Assembly: GCF_001424045.1 (NCBI RefSeq)
Contig: NZ_LMQB01000012.1
Span: forward strand, 355,637 to 419,636
DNA length: 64,000 nt
Origin: Rhizobium sp. Leaf371
GTDB taxonomy: Bacteria > Pseudomonadota > Alphaproteobacteria > Rhizobiales > Rhizobiaceae
Direction of reading: 5' to 3'
This document shows positions 9,355-17,855 of this stretch, piece by piece (the first letter of the stretch is position 1; each line of letters opens with the position of its first letter). Made by a program: the position numbers and the translations under genes. The notes beneath the pieces were generated by a model. The model was given only the letters and a program-made list of their open reading frames with translations. It ran no database searches and was not told the DNA's origin.

Positions 9355-10182
9355 TCAGTTCGGGCTTGTCAGAAGCCGGGTCGTCCTGCTCGAGGAAGAG
9401 CTGAAGGGCGAGCCCTGACCGTTGCCGTCGAATGATCCCGAGGTCGTCGGGATGGAGTCGTCACCGGATGCGCCGGCGCCACCGCCAGCCGCGCCATTGC
9501 CGCCGATACCCGAAGCGCCGCTCGAAGCGCCGCCGGCACCATTGCTCACCGAAGCCGTCTGAACTTCGGAGAGACCCGCGACGAAGGCAAGGCTGAGCGC
9601 TTCGCTGTTCATCTCGGCAACCTTCGCCTGGATCATGGCTGCATAAGGCGGGCTTGCTTTGGCGCAGATGGTCGCAGCGCGGGCCAGTCCCTGGCCGATG
9701 GCCAGAACCTGTGCCTTATTTGCCGCTGCCGACAGAGCCACGACTTTGTCGAGCGTTGTCGAGCTGGATCCCACAAGACCGTTGACGCGACTGGACAGGA
9801 CCATGCCGCCGGATTCGGTGCCCTGCAGAAGCGCTGACGGGTCGTCGGTGAACTCCGAAACCTTCTCGTCCGTCAACTTGGCCGGAGGCAGGAGGCAGGA
9901 AACGGTCTCCGGTGCTTCCGGTGTCGTCGCCGCCACGGTCACGGGAGGTGTCGCCGTCGGTGCCGCAGGTGCAGCCGGCTGTGCCACAGGCACGACCGGA
10001 GCTGCGTCTGAACCCGTTGGTGCAACACTCGGTTGCGAAGACGTGACGGCCGGTGCAGGTACCGGCGGCGCTGTCGCGCCTGCTGCAGCATCCTGCGCAA
10101 AAGCGCTGCCGGCTGAGAGGCTTGCGATCACAGCGACCGAAAGAAAGTACCTGCTTTTGTAAGTCGAAATATAAGCGGCCAT
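9355..10182 (-). CDS. Secreted Pro/Ala- and Gly/Ser-rich protein, unknown
   Basis: The 275-residue product has a clear signal peptide (residues 1-29, cleavage after SAFA), an Ala/Pro/Val-rich linker (30-90), a more complex helical core (about 91-205) with two cysteines (in SCLLPP and TICAKA), and a Gly/Ser/Ala-rich low-complexity tail. GAGGAG lies 7 bases upstream of the ATG. It follows the OPX gene by 122 bp on the same strand and ends at a terminator, so it may be an outer-membrane or periplasmic accessory to polysaccharide export. I recognise no domain; the function is open. Confidence 0.7.
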   Translation of the reverse strand: MAAYISTYKSRYFLSVAVIASLSAGSAFAQDAAAGATAPPVPAPAVTSSQPSVAPTGSDAAPVVPVAQPAAPAAPTATPPVTVAATTPEAPETVSCLLPPAKLTDEKVSEFTDDPSALLQGTESGGMVLSSRVNGLVGSSSTTLDKVVALSAAANKAQVLAIGQGLARAATICAKASPPYAAMIQAKVAEMNSEALSLAFVAGLSEVQTASVSNGAGGASSGASGIGGNGAAGGGAGASGDDSIPTTSGSFDGNGQGSPFSSSSSRTTRLLTSPN

Positions 10183-10304
10183 AGCAAGCTCCTCACAAGA
10201 AACGTTGTCTTTTTGATCTCACGGAACGCCAGCTGATGCAACTGTTTGTTGTTAACTTTTTAGAAAGCATTCAACATCGTTAAGCCGGCTCCCGTTTTAA
10301 CCGA

Positions 10305-11522
10305 TTAGAGCGCCTTTCCTGCATCGCGCGTATTGACGACATCGGAGCTAACACCTGAAGCCGTCGACGTCACAGAATTCAGGATGTCGAGGAACTTGAT
10401 GACCTCGACCGAGTCCGCGTTCGTGACGTACAGGATATCCTTGTCCTGCATCGGGAACTTCTGGATGAGGAAGAAGGACGAGGGATCACGCAGATTGGCC
10501 CGGAAGATGACGGGAACCTTATCGCTCGGATAGCGCGAGACATCGGCGCCGAGACTTCTCAGGAACTCCTTGCCGACGACGCGGTAGAGGAGAACCTGGC
10601 CCGGGTTCGCGCGGCCGTCCAGGAGACCGCCGGCCTTGCCGAGGGCTTCACCCATGGTGAGGTTCGATTCCTCGAAGTCGAAGCGACCGTTTTCGCCGGA
10701 CGCGCCGAATGCCAGGAAGGTCCGCCGCTCGCGGTCGACGATGACGGTATCGCCGGGCGCGATGAAAATGTTCTCGCTCGGCGTGTTGATCAGGTGGTTG
10801 TAAAGAATGGTGGCGGTACGACCGCGGCGCTGCAGCGTCACATAGGTTTCTTCACCCGGCGTGCTCAAGCCGCCTGCGCGGGAGAGGACGTCGAGGATGC
10901 GGTCGCCGGCTTCCGTCAGCTCGATCTTCGCAGGATCCTTGACGTCGCCGAGGACGGCGGCCTGTGCCGAAATGCTGGTGACCTTCGTGATGACGACCTG
11001 AGGCTCGATCGCGCGGTTGGCGAGCGCATTCTCCAGATCGGCCTGCACGGCATCGACCGAGCGACCGGCAGCCTGGACGCGTCCCGCATAGGGAACGCTG
11101 ATCGTGCCGTTCCGGTCGATCGTCTGGTCCGGCAGGTTCACGAAGTTCCCGGAACGCGCACCGGCATCCGCCGGAATGAACAATCCGCCGGCCTGGGATT
11201 CAAAAATCGAAACGCGCACGACGTCGCCCACACCGAGCGGCAGCGACGGTGCACCGCCCCTGCCTCCGCCGAAGCTTCCCTGAAGCGACGAATTGACCGC
11301 CGTCGCAACATTGGCGATGACCGCGGTTGTGATGTCGACCAGCGCGTAGTCGACATTGGCGACGCGCTTGTGCCCCTGCTTGGGCGCCGCACTGACCCGA
11401 ATGGCGGCCTGCGAGGTGATATCCCGTTCGGAAGGTCCGGAGCTGGGCGTGGACGTGCACCCCGTCAACGCTACAGATGCCATCATTGATAAAATATACG
11501 TGTTTCGATAGGGCAATTTCAT
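10305..11522 (-). CDS. Outer-membrane polysaccharide export lipoprotein (OPX; Wza/ExoF-like)
   Basis: OPX proteins form the exit path for capsule and EPS across periplasm and outer membrane. The 405-residue product has a lipoprotein signal peptide with lipobox LTGC (Cys22), a Poly_export domain (about 95-175; LPLGVGDVVRVSIFES then ISVPYAGRVQAAGRS) and two SLBB-type domains (about 180-350; VVITKVTSISAQAAVLGDV and the later TFLAFGA segment). It begins at an ATG with GGAG almost abutting it, an unusually tight site. It is the only OPX in the window and would serve one or both co-polymerases. Divergent to it is the phosphatase-polymerase pair at 11816. Confidence 0.92.
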   Translation of the reverse strand: MKLPYRNTYILSMMASVALTGCTSTPSSGPSERDITSQAAIRVSAAPKQGHKRVANVDYALVDITTAVIANVATAVNSSLQGSFGGGRGGAPSLPLGVGDVVRVSIFESQAGGLFIPADAGARSGNFVNLPDQTIDRNGTISVPYAGRVQAAGRSVDAVQADLENALANRAIEPQVVITKVTSISAQAAVLGDVKDPAKIELTEAGDRILDVLSRAGGLSTPGEETYVTLQRRGRTATILYNHLINTPSENIFIAPGDTVIVDRERRTFLAFGASGENGRFDFEESNLTMGEALGKAGGLLDGRANPGQVLLYRVVGKEFLRSLGADVSRYPSDKVPVIFRANLRDPSSFFLIQKFPMQDKDILYVTNADSVEVIKFLDILNSVTSTASGVSSDVVNTRDAGKAL

Positions 11523-11815
11523 TCTCCGTAGATAGACGGACCATAACAGACCATTACGAATTGTGCATTAATAAGCTATTACACACAGCAAGGATGGATG
11601 TGGAGAAGTGAAATACCGTCGCAAGTGTTGCCGAGCTGCAACAAGTATAGGGATAAGGACGGCCTTCACGGGATTCCTATTACCAGATGATGACATATCT
11701 CAAAACATTGCCCCGATTACGTTTGATTTGTGGGCTTTAAGAATCCACATCGCCAGAGCCCTTTAGAATAAACTTACCTTAGGTCTCACGAGTCCGCAGA
11801 GAGAATACACTTTCG
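11523..11815. promoter_or_regulatory. Divergent promoter gap between OPX and phosphatase genes, with a perfect dyad
   Basis: This 293 bp A/T-rich gap lies between start codons on opposite strands. It contains TGTTGC-N6-GCAACA (11626-11643), a perfect dyad whose arms share GCAACA with motifs before exoY, the acetyltransferase at 17105 and lpsL. No ORF in the gap looks coding. Confidence 0.45.
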
Positions 11816-12601
11816 ATGAAGTCTTTATTACATACATTCGGTTTTCGCAAATCGAACCCGGCGCTTTCACGGCAGAAAAGGGGACGTCTGAACCTGGATG
11901 GGATCGAAAAGCGATATTCTCTTTATGCAGTGGGCGACGTGCATGGTTGTCTCAGAGAGTTGCACGCGATCGAAGCTCAAATTCGCGAGGATGTTCGGGT
12001 TCGGCAACGGTTTGGGATTATTATCTACCTTGGAGATTACGTTGATCGCGGCCCGCAGTCTGCGGCGGTACTCGATCATCTTTGCCAAGCGCCGCCGAAC
12101 GAATTCCGACGGCTGCCGCTCTGTGGAAATCATGACGACATGTTCTTGAGATTTTTTCGCAATCCCGCAAGACATCTTAATTGGCTAGAGATGGGGGGAG
12201 AGGAAACGCTGAAATCCTACTCCATCGATATCGGGCGCTACCTCGGCCGAAGGAAGGACATGGCCGGACTGCGCGCAATCATGAAGGAGCGCATTCCTGA
12301 ACAACATCTGGCGTTTCTCGATAAACTCTACATTTCCCTCAAAGTCGGCAAATTCCTGTTCGTCCATGCCGGGATCAAGCCGGGATTGCCGATCCAGCAG
12401 CAGACGGATCACGATCTGATGTGGATACGCGAACCCTTTCTGTCGGAAGGGTCGGGAAGCCCGCTGACCGTGGTGCATGGCCACACGATGACGATGGAAC
12501 CGGTGTTTGGTAACAAGCGCATCGGAATCGACACCGGCGCCTACATGACGGGAAGGTTGAGTGCGGTGCGGATTTTCAACGATGTCTGCGAGGTGCTCTG
12601 A
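11816..12601 (+). CDS. PPP-family metallophosphoesterase (serine/threonine protein phosphatase-like)
   Basis: The 261-residue protein has the complete PPP signature: GDVHG (40-44), GDYVDRGP (73-80), GNHD (104-107), then FVHAG and a later VHGHT, so the two-metal site is intact. Such enzymes dephosphorylate Ser/Thr or Tyr residues, or sometimes nucleotides. The stop TGA ends one base before the GTG of the next gene, so both are surely co-transcribed. The locus encodes a tyrosine autokinase (14388) but no low-molecular-weight Tyr phosphatase, so this enzyme could be its counterpart. That pairing is inference. Confidence 0.85.
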   Translation: MKSLLHTFGFRKSNPALSRQKRGRLNLDGIEKRYSLYAVGDVHGCLRELHAIEAQIREDVRVRQRFGIIIYLGDYVDRGPQSAAVLDHLCQAPPNEFRRLPLCGNHDDMFLRFFRNPARHLNWLEMGGEETLKSYSIDIGRYLGRRKDMAGLRAIMKERIPEQHLAFLDKLYISLKVGKFLFVHAGIKPGLPIQQQTDHDLMWIREPFLSEGSGSPLTVVHGHTMTMEPVFGNKRIGIDTGAYMTGRLSAVRIFNDVCEVL

Positions 12602-12602
12602 C

Positions 12603-14156
12603 GTGCAGCGAAGAATGGATCGACGGCCGTCGGCGAGACGGAATGGCTTGGAGCCGGCTCGGGCGGATAACGGCCTGCTGCGCTTTTCACGACAGGCGGT
12701 TACGCTCGGCTATTGGTGCGTCCTCGTGTTTGCGGTGATGTCCTACGGTGCGAATGCCGCGCTTTCCCTCAGCCTTGCCAGTGCTCTGGCCTGCGTGGTC
12801 CTCATTCTCGCCTTTCTGACACAGGGCGAACCATCGACCGGGCGCAAACCCTTCTGGTTCGCGCTCGGCCTGCTGCTTGCGCTGTCGGTCTGGTCCTGGG
12901 TGCAGACCTTGCCCTGGCCAGCAAGCCCGGTGGAGCAAGGGCTTTGGCAGCCTGTCCGAACCCTGGCGCCGGAGACGCAAGCCTCGGGTTCCGTCTCGTC
13001 GGGAGACACCATGCTCGGCCTGCTCAAGGCGGCCTTGCCGATTTCCGTGTTCATGGCCTCTCTCGTTCTGTTCGATCGGGAGGAAAGGGCCGTGCGCGCC
13101 TTCAAGGTCGTCGCGACCCTCGGCGGCGTCGTGGCGATCATCGGCGTGCTCCAGTTTGCGATGACGCCCGACGTCCTTCTCTTGCAGCCGAAGCTCTTCT
13201 ATCGCGACAGTCTGACGGGCCCCTTCGTCAACCGCAACACGGCGGGGACGTTCTTCGGTGTCGCCTCGATCATGCTGCTCGCGCTGGCCGTGCATGCGGC
13301 AACCAAGATTGACCGATACAGGCTGTTGAGTCTCCTCAATGTCGGCGGTCGGCTGGAACAGCCGAAGGAAGTTGCCGCGGCGGGCGCGTTTGGTGGTCTC
13401 TTTCTCGTTGCGCTGGCCGCCGAGTTCCTGACGAATTCCCGCGCAGCGACCGTCATAACCTTCGTCTCGCTCGTCTGCTTGATCCTGCTGCTCACCTTCG
13501 GCCCTCGCTATCGCCCCCCGAGGCGCCGACGCCGGGCCGGGTGGAAGAGGACCGCCCGGAGAATTGGCATTGCTGCCGTTCTCGTCTGGATCCCGCTTCT
13601 GGTGTTCTCGGTGCTCAGCAGCCGGGTGCAGCAGCGTTTTGAGGAAAGCGGCGCCGTCGATCCACGCTTTTGTGCCATCCATGCCATCTGGTCGGCGACG
13701 GCGGATCATTGGCCGAAAGGCGCCGGCTTGACGAGTTTTCAGGAAGTCTACCCCGCCTACCGTGAACCTGCCTGCGGCGTTCACGGGATCTGGGACAAGG
13801 CCCATAACTTCTATCTTGAAGGTCTGCTTGCGCTCGGGATCTTCTTTCCGATCGCGCTGATCGCGTCGGCAGGGGTGATCGGGCGAATATTCTGGAAAGG
13901 CTTTGCGGGGAGGAAAAGCCGCTCCTATCTCGTCGCGGCCGGGTTCTGTGCAACCCTGCTCGTTGCAACTCATGCCGCCTTCGATTTTTCGCTCCAGATC
14001 CCTGGCTTCGCAACGTTCTTTGCTGCCGTCTTGGGTCCCGTCACGACGATTTGCCTGAAGAAGAACGGGCCGGTGCAAACGAGCGCGAGCGAGAACCCAC
14101 TGCGCTTGCCATCAGACAATGGCATCCTGGAAAATGAAGGGCTGAGAGGCGCCTGA
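12603..14156 (+). CDS. O-antigen ligase/Wzy-type polysaccharide polymerase
   Basis: The 517-residue polytopic inner-membrane protein has about ten or more hydrophobic segments and a Wzy_C/ligase core: TNSRAATVITF in a transmembrane segment, then a large periplasmic loop ending in KAHNFYLEGLLALGIFFP, typical of this superfamily. It would polymerise lipid-linked EPS repeats or ligate chains. A GTG at 12603, one base after the phosphatase stop and nine after GAGG, is the best start; ATGs at 12585 and 12615 are alternatives. A second, unrelated-looking polymerase lies at 26199, so their division of labour is unclear. Confidence 0.85.
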   Translation: MQRRMDRRPSARRNGLEPARADNGLLRFSRQAVTLGYWCVLVFAVMSYGANAALSLSLASALACVVLILAFLTQGEPSTGRKPFWFALGLLLALSVWSWVQTLPWPASPVEQGLWQPVRTLAPETQASGSVSSGDTMLGLLKAALPISVFMASLVLFDREERAVRAFKVVATLGGVVAIIGVLQFAMTPDVLLLQPKLFYRDSLTGPFVNRNTAGTFFGVASIMLLALAVHAATKIDRYRLLSLLNVGGRLEQPKEVAAAGAFGGLFLVALAAEFLTNSRAATVITFVSLVCLILLLTFGPRYRPPRRRRRAGWKRTARRIGIAAVLVWIPLLVFSVLSSRVQQRFEESGAVDPRFCAIHAIWSATADHWPKGAGLTSFQEVYPAYREPACGVHGIWDKAHNFYLEGLLALGIFFPIALIASAGVIGRIFWKGFAGRKSRSYLVAAGFCATLLVATHAAFDFSLQIPGFATFFAAVLGPVTTICLKKNGPVQTSASENPLRLPSDNGILENEGLRGA

Positions 14157-14341
14157 GCGCGCCGGCGGCTGAACGTTTCCGTCAACCCGTGACGCGGAGG
14201 ACGTTTCAGCGCCGGTCCGGGAGACGTGGGAGCCGGTGTCCGCAGGTCTGCCCGATCGACGATAAACGATGGGCTCACGAACGTTCGAGCTTCGGAAACC
14301 TGCAAGGACGGAGGGACATAAGGTCGATACCGACCAAGCAC

Positions 14342-14370
14342 CACCGGAGGGGCTTCGAGCGCCTCCGGTG
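14342..14370. terminator. Inverted repeat between convergent genes, possible terminator
   Basis: CACCGGAGG pairs with CCTCCGGTG around an 11-base loop, in the 231 bp gap between the convergent polymerase and co-polymerase genes. There is no T-run on either side, so it is at best a weak or factor-dependent terminator. Confidence 0.4.
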
Positions 14371-14387
14371 TGGGTGCGGACGCTCGG

Positions 14388-16676
14388 TCAGCCTTCCTGA
14401 TAGTACTGCGAATAGCGCGAATGATAATACTCGCTCGATCCGTAGGAGCGGTAGAGCTTCATCTTTTCGTTATCGACCTTGTTGAGGATCACGCCGAGGC
14501 ATTTCGAGGCGATTTGCGGCTCGGTGTTCAACGTATGACGAACGACCCGACGCGCGGTCTGGCCCCATTCCACCACATAGATGAAGCCGTCGATGATCGT
14601 GCTGGCCATGGCGCGGGCATCGACGACCGGTCCGATCGGCGGAAGATCGACGATGATGTAGTCGAAATGCTGGGACAGTTTCGCGATGAGGCCGCGCATC
14701 GCCGGCGAGATCAGCAACTCCGAGGAATGGGGCACGCGATGCTTAATGACGGCCGGAAGGAACGCAAGCTTGGTCCGCGGGTTCGACAGCAGGACGTCCT
14801 GAGGGGCCTTGTCGTCCAGAAGGATCTCCAGAATGCCAGCCTGGGCATGACGGGCCAGCATGCGGGTCGTTCCCGGGTTTCGAAGGTCGGCGTCGATCAG
14901 CACCGTCCGGTTGCCCTGGCTCGCCAGAAGCTCGGCAAAATTCGTCGATACGGTGGACTTGCCTTCTCCCGGCAGGGTCGACACGATCCCGATGACCTTG
15001 CATTTGTTGCTCAGGATCGACAGATCCGCAGCGATTTTCGCGCTCCGCAACGTTTCGGCGAAAGCGGAGAGGGGATTGTCGAGGACATAGTCCGAAATTG
15101 AACTCTGCTTGTTGATCAGCCTGGGATTGACCTCGCCGACCTGCAGTGCGTTGCGCGGCTGCTTCGACTCGATCACGAGCGGCGCTGCGCCGAGATATTC
15201 CTGTTTCAGAATATCGCGCACCTGATCCCCCGTGCGGAAGAACCGATCGCGGAATTCGCGGAAGGCGCCGACACCCGTGCCTGCTGCCGCACCCATGACG
15301 ACGAAGAGCGCGAGAACCAATGGCTTGCGAGGAAAGCTTGCCTTCTCCGGCGCAGAGGCGCTGGAAATGATGCGCGCTTCCGTCACGGGGAAGGACTGCT
15401 GCTGGACGGCTTCCTGATAGCGCTGCAGGAAAGTCTGGTACAAGGTGCGATACGTGTCGGATTCCCGTTCAAGTTCGCGCAGCTGCACCTGGGTCTCATT
15501 GGCCGTCGCGCTGATATTGGTCGCCTTGGACACGCTGTCCTGCAGGCTCTTCTCGCGCGCGGCTGCCACGTCGACCTCGCTTCGATAGCTCTCGGCGATG
15601 CGGTTCACTTCTTCAAACATCAAACGCTTGTATTCCGCCATCTCGGCACGAAGACGGACGGCCTGGACGTGGTTGGGACCGAGCTTCTTGGAAATCTCGC
15701 CTTCGAGCTTGGCCGAGTCCAGATATTTCTTGCGCAGTTCCGTCGAGACCGAGCTGTCGAGCACGTCCGTCACGATGGCGTCGGACTGGCCGGAGGAGAC
15801 GATGCTCTGGATACGGTCGAGACGTGCCCTGGCCTTGGCCGTTTCGGCCTGGGCGGTGATCAGCGCGGTGTTGAGCTCGGAGAGCTGCTGATCGGAAACC
15901 AGCTGGGAGCCCGTGGAGACCAGTCCGTTCGCGGTGCGGAACTTCTGAACGGCAAGGTCGGTCTCCAGCGCCTTCTGGCGAAGTTCGACGATACGCTCCT
16001 GAAGCCAGGCGCTGGCGCGGCGGGTCGACTCGTATTTGGAGTTCAGCTTGTCGACGACATAGGCGTCGCCGATCGCGTTGGCGATCCTCGCGGCCATCTG
16101 CGGCGAGGGAGAGGTATAGCCGATACGCAGCACATAGGTTTTGCCCACCCGGTCGACCGACATGTTGCGGGAGAGAATCAGCTGTGCCTGAGCGCGTCGC
16201 GCCTGGGCGTCGTCTTCGACCTGATTGGAGGCGAACCACTTCGGGATATTCATCAAGGCGCGGACGGGGGCCAGAACCGTGCCGAGGATCGAGCGTGGCT
16301 CGGCCATGAAGATCGGATCTTCGCCCAGTTTCAGCTTGTCGACGACAGCAAGGCCGATCGTCTCCGACGTCAGGACTTCGATCTGGCTGAGGAGCGCCGT
16401 TTCATCCTCGAGGCCGGCGCCCGACATCGAAAGCTCTTCGACCAACTGGTTCTTCTCGGCGTCGAGAAGAACGCTGATGTCGGCCGTGTAAAGCGGCACA
16501 GCCGTCATGACATAGAGCAAGCCTGCAAGCGCAGCCAAAAACGCGGCAGCGGCGACCACGCGCCATTGGCGCCGGGCAATGCCCAGCATCCATTCGATAT
16601 CGAGCACATCGAACTGATTGCCGCCGGTCTTCTCGTTCTGGAAATGCCCGACGAAATCACTATTGTGGACTTGCAA
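14388..16676 (-). CDS. exoP: Polysaccharide co-polymerase with tyrosine autokinase (ExoP/Wzc-like)
   Basis: ExoP/Wzc proteins control chain length and export at the inner membrane. The 762-residue protein has an N-terminal Wzz domain with a transmembrane helix near 40-65, a long periplasmic coiled-coil region, a second helix near 430-450, and a cytoplasmic BY-kinase: Walker A STLPGEGKST (about 563-572), Walker A' VLIDADLRNPG, Walker B IIVDLPP. Its last 20 residues hold about seven tyrosines (YRSYGSSEYYHSRYSQYYQ), the autophosphorylation cluster. No ATG gives a sensible N-terminus; a TTG at 16676 with GAGG seven bases ahead does, while the ATG further upstream adds 33 unlikely residues. Confidence 0.9.
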   Translation of the reverse strand: MQVHNSDFVGHFQNEKTGGNQFDVLDIEWMLGIARRQWRVVAAAAFLAALAGLLYVMTAVPLYTADISVLLDAEKNQLVEELSMSGAGLEDETALLSQIEVLTSETIGLAVVDKLKLGEDPIFMAEPRSILGTVLAPVRALMNIPKWFASNQVEDDAQARRAQAQLILSRNMSVDRVGKTYVLRIGYTSPSPQMAARIANAIGDAYVVDKLNSKYESTRRASAWLQERIVELRQKALETDLAVQKFRTANGLVSTGSQLVSDQQLSELNTALITAQAETAKARARLDRIQSIVSSGQSDAIVTDVLDSSVSTELRKKYLDSAKLEGEISKKLGPNHVQAVRLRAEMAEYKRLMFEEVNRIAESYRSEVDVAAAREKSLQDSVSKATNISATANETQVQLRELERESDTYRTLYQTFLQRYQEAVQQQSFPVTEARIISSASAPEKASFPRKPLVLALFVVMGAAAGTGVGAFREFRDRFFRTGDQVRDILKQEYLGAAPLVIESKQPRNALQVGEVNPRLINKQSSISDYVLDNPLSAFAETLRSAKIAADLSILSNKCKVIGIVSTLPGEGKSTVSTNFAELLASQGNRTVLIDADLRNPGTTRMLARHAQAGILEILLDDKAPQDVLLSNPRTKLAFLPAVIKHRVPHSSELLISPAMRGLIAKLSQHFDYIIVDLPPIGPVVDARAMASTIIDGFIYVVEWGQTARRVVRHTLNTEPQIASKCLGVILNKVDNEKMKLYRSYGSSEYYHSRYSQYYQEG

Positions 16677-17104
16677 TGTCGTACCTCGTTGCTGTCGTTT
16701 CCCGATCCGGGCATCGGAAACGGAGCTACCGCGCCAAGCCGGGGGAAACCGAAGCCAGATTGCTGGCCGTAACAAATCACACTAACCCGGGAATAAGACA
16801 GTTTATGGCTTTTCCAAGCCCTGGAGGCCTACAAAAAGCAGCTCATTCCATCAGGTGCTAGCATTCTCTAAATTCAGTGTCTCTGTGCGAGGGCCGCGGC
16901 CTATCGCTGAACGTCTGGCGTGTCCAGAATAAGTCCATCCCCGCTTGAAACGTCCTGCGGATTTGATATCAGGTTTATGTTGCACTGCAAACTGCATAAT
17001 ATCATCGGGTCGGTGGTCACATCACATTCCCGAATGACCGTTGTATTGTCCGACACGTCGTACCGCGACGTCAAAACCGAACGCGAGCCGTGTGGAGACC
17101 CTTG
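16677..17104. promoter_or_regulatory. Divergent promoter region between exoP and the acetyltransferase gene
   Basis: A 428 bp gap with starts on both sides and no convincing ORF. It contains ATGTTGC at 16977-16983 inside a longer TGC/GCA-rich stretch, matching the heptamer in other promoter gaps of the locus. A/T-rich patches at about 16785-16880 and 16970-17010 are the likely promoter zones. Confidence 0.4.
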
Positions 17105-17719
17105 ATGGATGCTCATGAAACGCCATTCCAGAAGATAAAGGCCGACTTGCGCATCTTCGCGGAGGGCGAAAAGCGCGGGGTCACGGCAGGCTTCGCCTTG
17201 CGCATGTTCCTCCTGACCCCCGGATTTCAGTTCGTCTTTTCGAGACGCCTTCAGGAAATCGTCGTGCGGATCCCGCTGATCGGCCGCTTGCTTCGCCGTA
17301 TTCTGTGGTGGGCGACATGCCTGTGCTTCAGTTCCGAACTGGCCATGGCGGCCAAGGTCGGCGGCGGTCTCTACACGCCGCATCCGTTCGGCATCGTCAT
17401 CGGCGCAGCGGAGATCGGGCGGAATGTCACGATCCTGCAGAACGTGACGATCGGCCGGACGTCGCCTGCGAGCCTGCGGGATGCGGTCGTGGGAGACCGG
17501 GCGAAGATCTTCGCCGGCGCCGCTGTTCTGGGCGCTATTACGCTTGGCAGAAATTCCCTGGTCGGCGCCAACTCCGTCGTCCTGAAGGATGTGCCGGACG
17601 GTGCGACGGCCATCGGGGTTCCCGCCAGAATCCTGATCAAGAAGGCCGAGCAGGCCGTGGATGAGGTCGCGGCGCAGGCACTGCCCGCAACCTTGCCACA
17701 GCAGCCCCTGGATAGTTGA
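17105..17719 (+). CDS. Left-handed beta-helix (CysE-like) acetyltransferase
   Basis: The 204-residue protein has an N-terminal helical part and hexapeptide repeats (about 88-180; FGIVIGAAEIGRNVTILQNVTIG, then GAITLGRNSLVGANSVVLKDVP), as in serine O-acetyltransferases and polysaccharide acetyltransferases. GGAGA ten bases upstream supports the ATG at 17105. Within an EPS locus a role in sugar O-acetylation is more likely than cysteine synthesis, since no cysK is near and a similar gene lies at 27601. This is inferred from context. Confidence 0.8.
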   Translation: MDAHETPFQKIKADLRIFAEGEKRGVTAGFALRMFLLTPGFQFVFSRRLQEIVVRIPLIGRLLRRILWWATCLCFSSELAMAAKVGGGLYTPHPFGIVIGAAEIGRNVTILQNVTIGRTSPASLRDAVVGDRAKIFAGAAVLGAITLGRNSLVGANSVVLKDVPDGATAIGVPARILIKKAEQAVDEVAAQALPATLPQQPLDS

Positions 17720-17740
17720 GCCGACGGATAGTTGAGCCGA
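17709..17740. repeat. Perfect 16-bp tandem duplication at the stop codon
   Basis: Two adjacent copies of GGATAGTTGAGCCGAC span the TGA of the acetyltransferase gene. It looks like a recent slippage event and does not change the protein, because the stop is in the first copy. Confidence 0.75.
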
Positions 17741-17855
17741 CGGACGGAAGACCGGCAGGAGACGCCGCCCCGGCGCCACGATACCGTGACGCCGAAGTGG
17801 TGCGGGCAGGGCCCCGTGCCAGGGATTACCCGCCGCGTCCTCGTGTCGCCGCCGC

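Noticed and set aside
10655-10685. tRNA-like GGTTCGATTCC segment
   Set aside because: It lies inside the OPX coding sequence and no acceptor stem or anticodon arm can be drawn around it.
17105-17719. cysE (cysteine biosynthesis)
   Set aside because: The hexapeptide fold fits, but there are two such genes, both inside an EPS locus and without cysteine genes nearby. Sugar acetylation is more likely.
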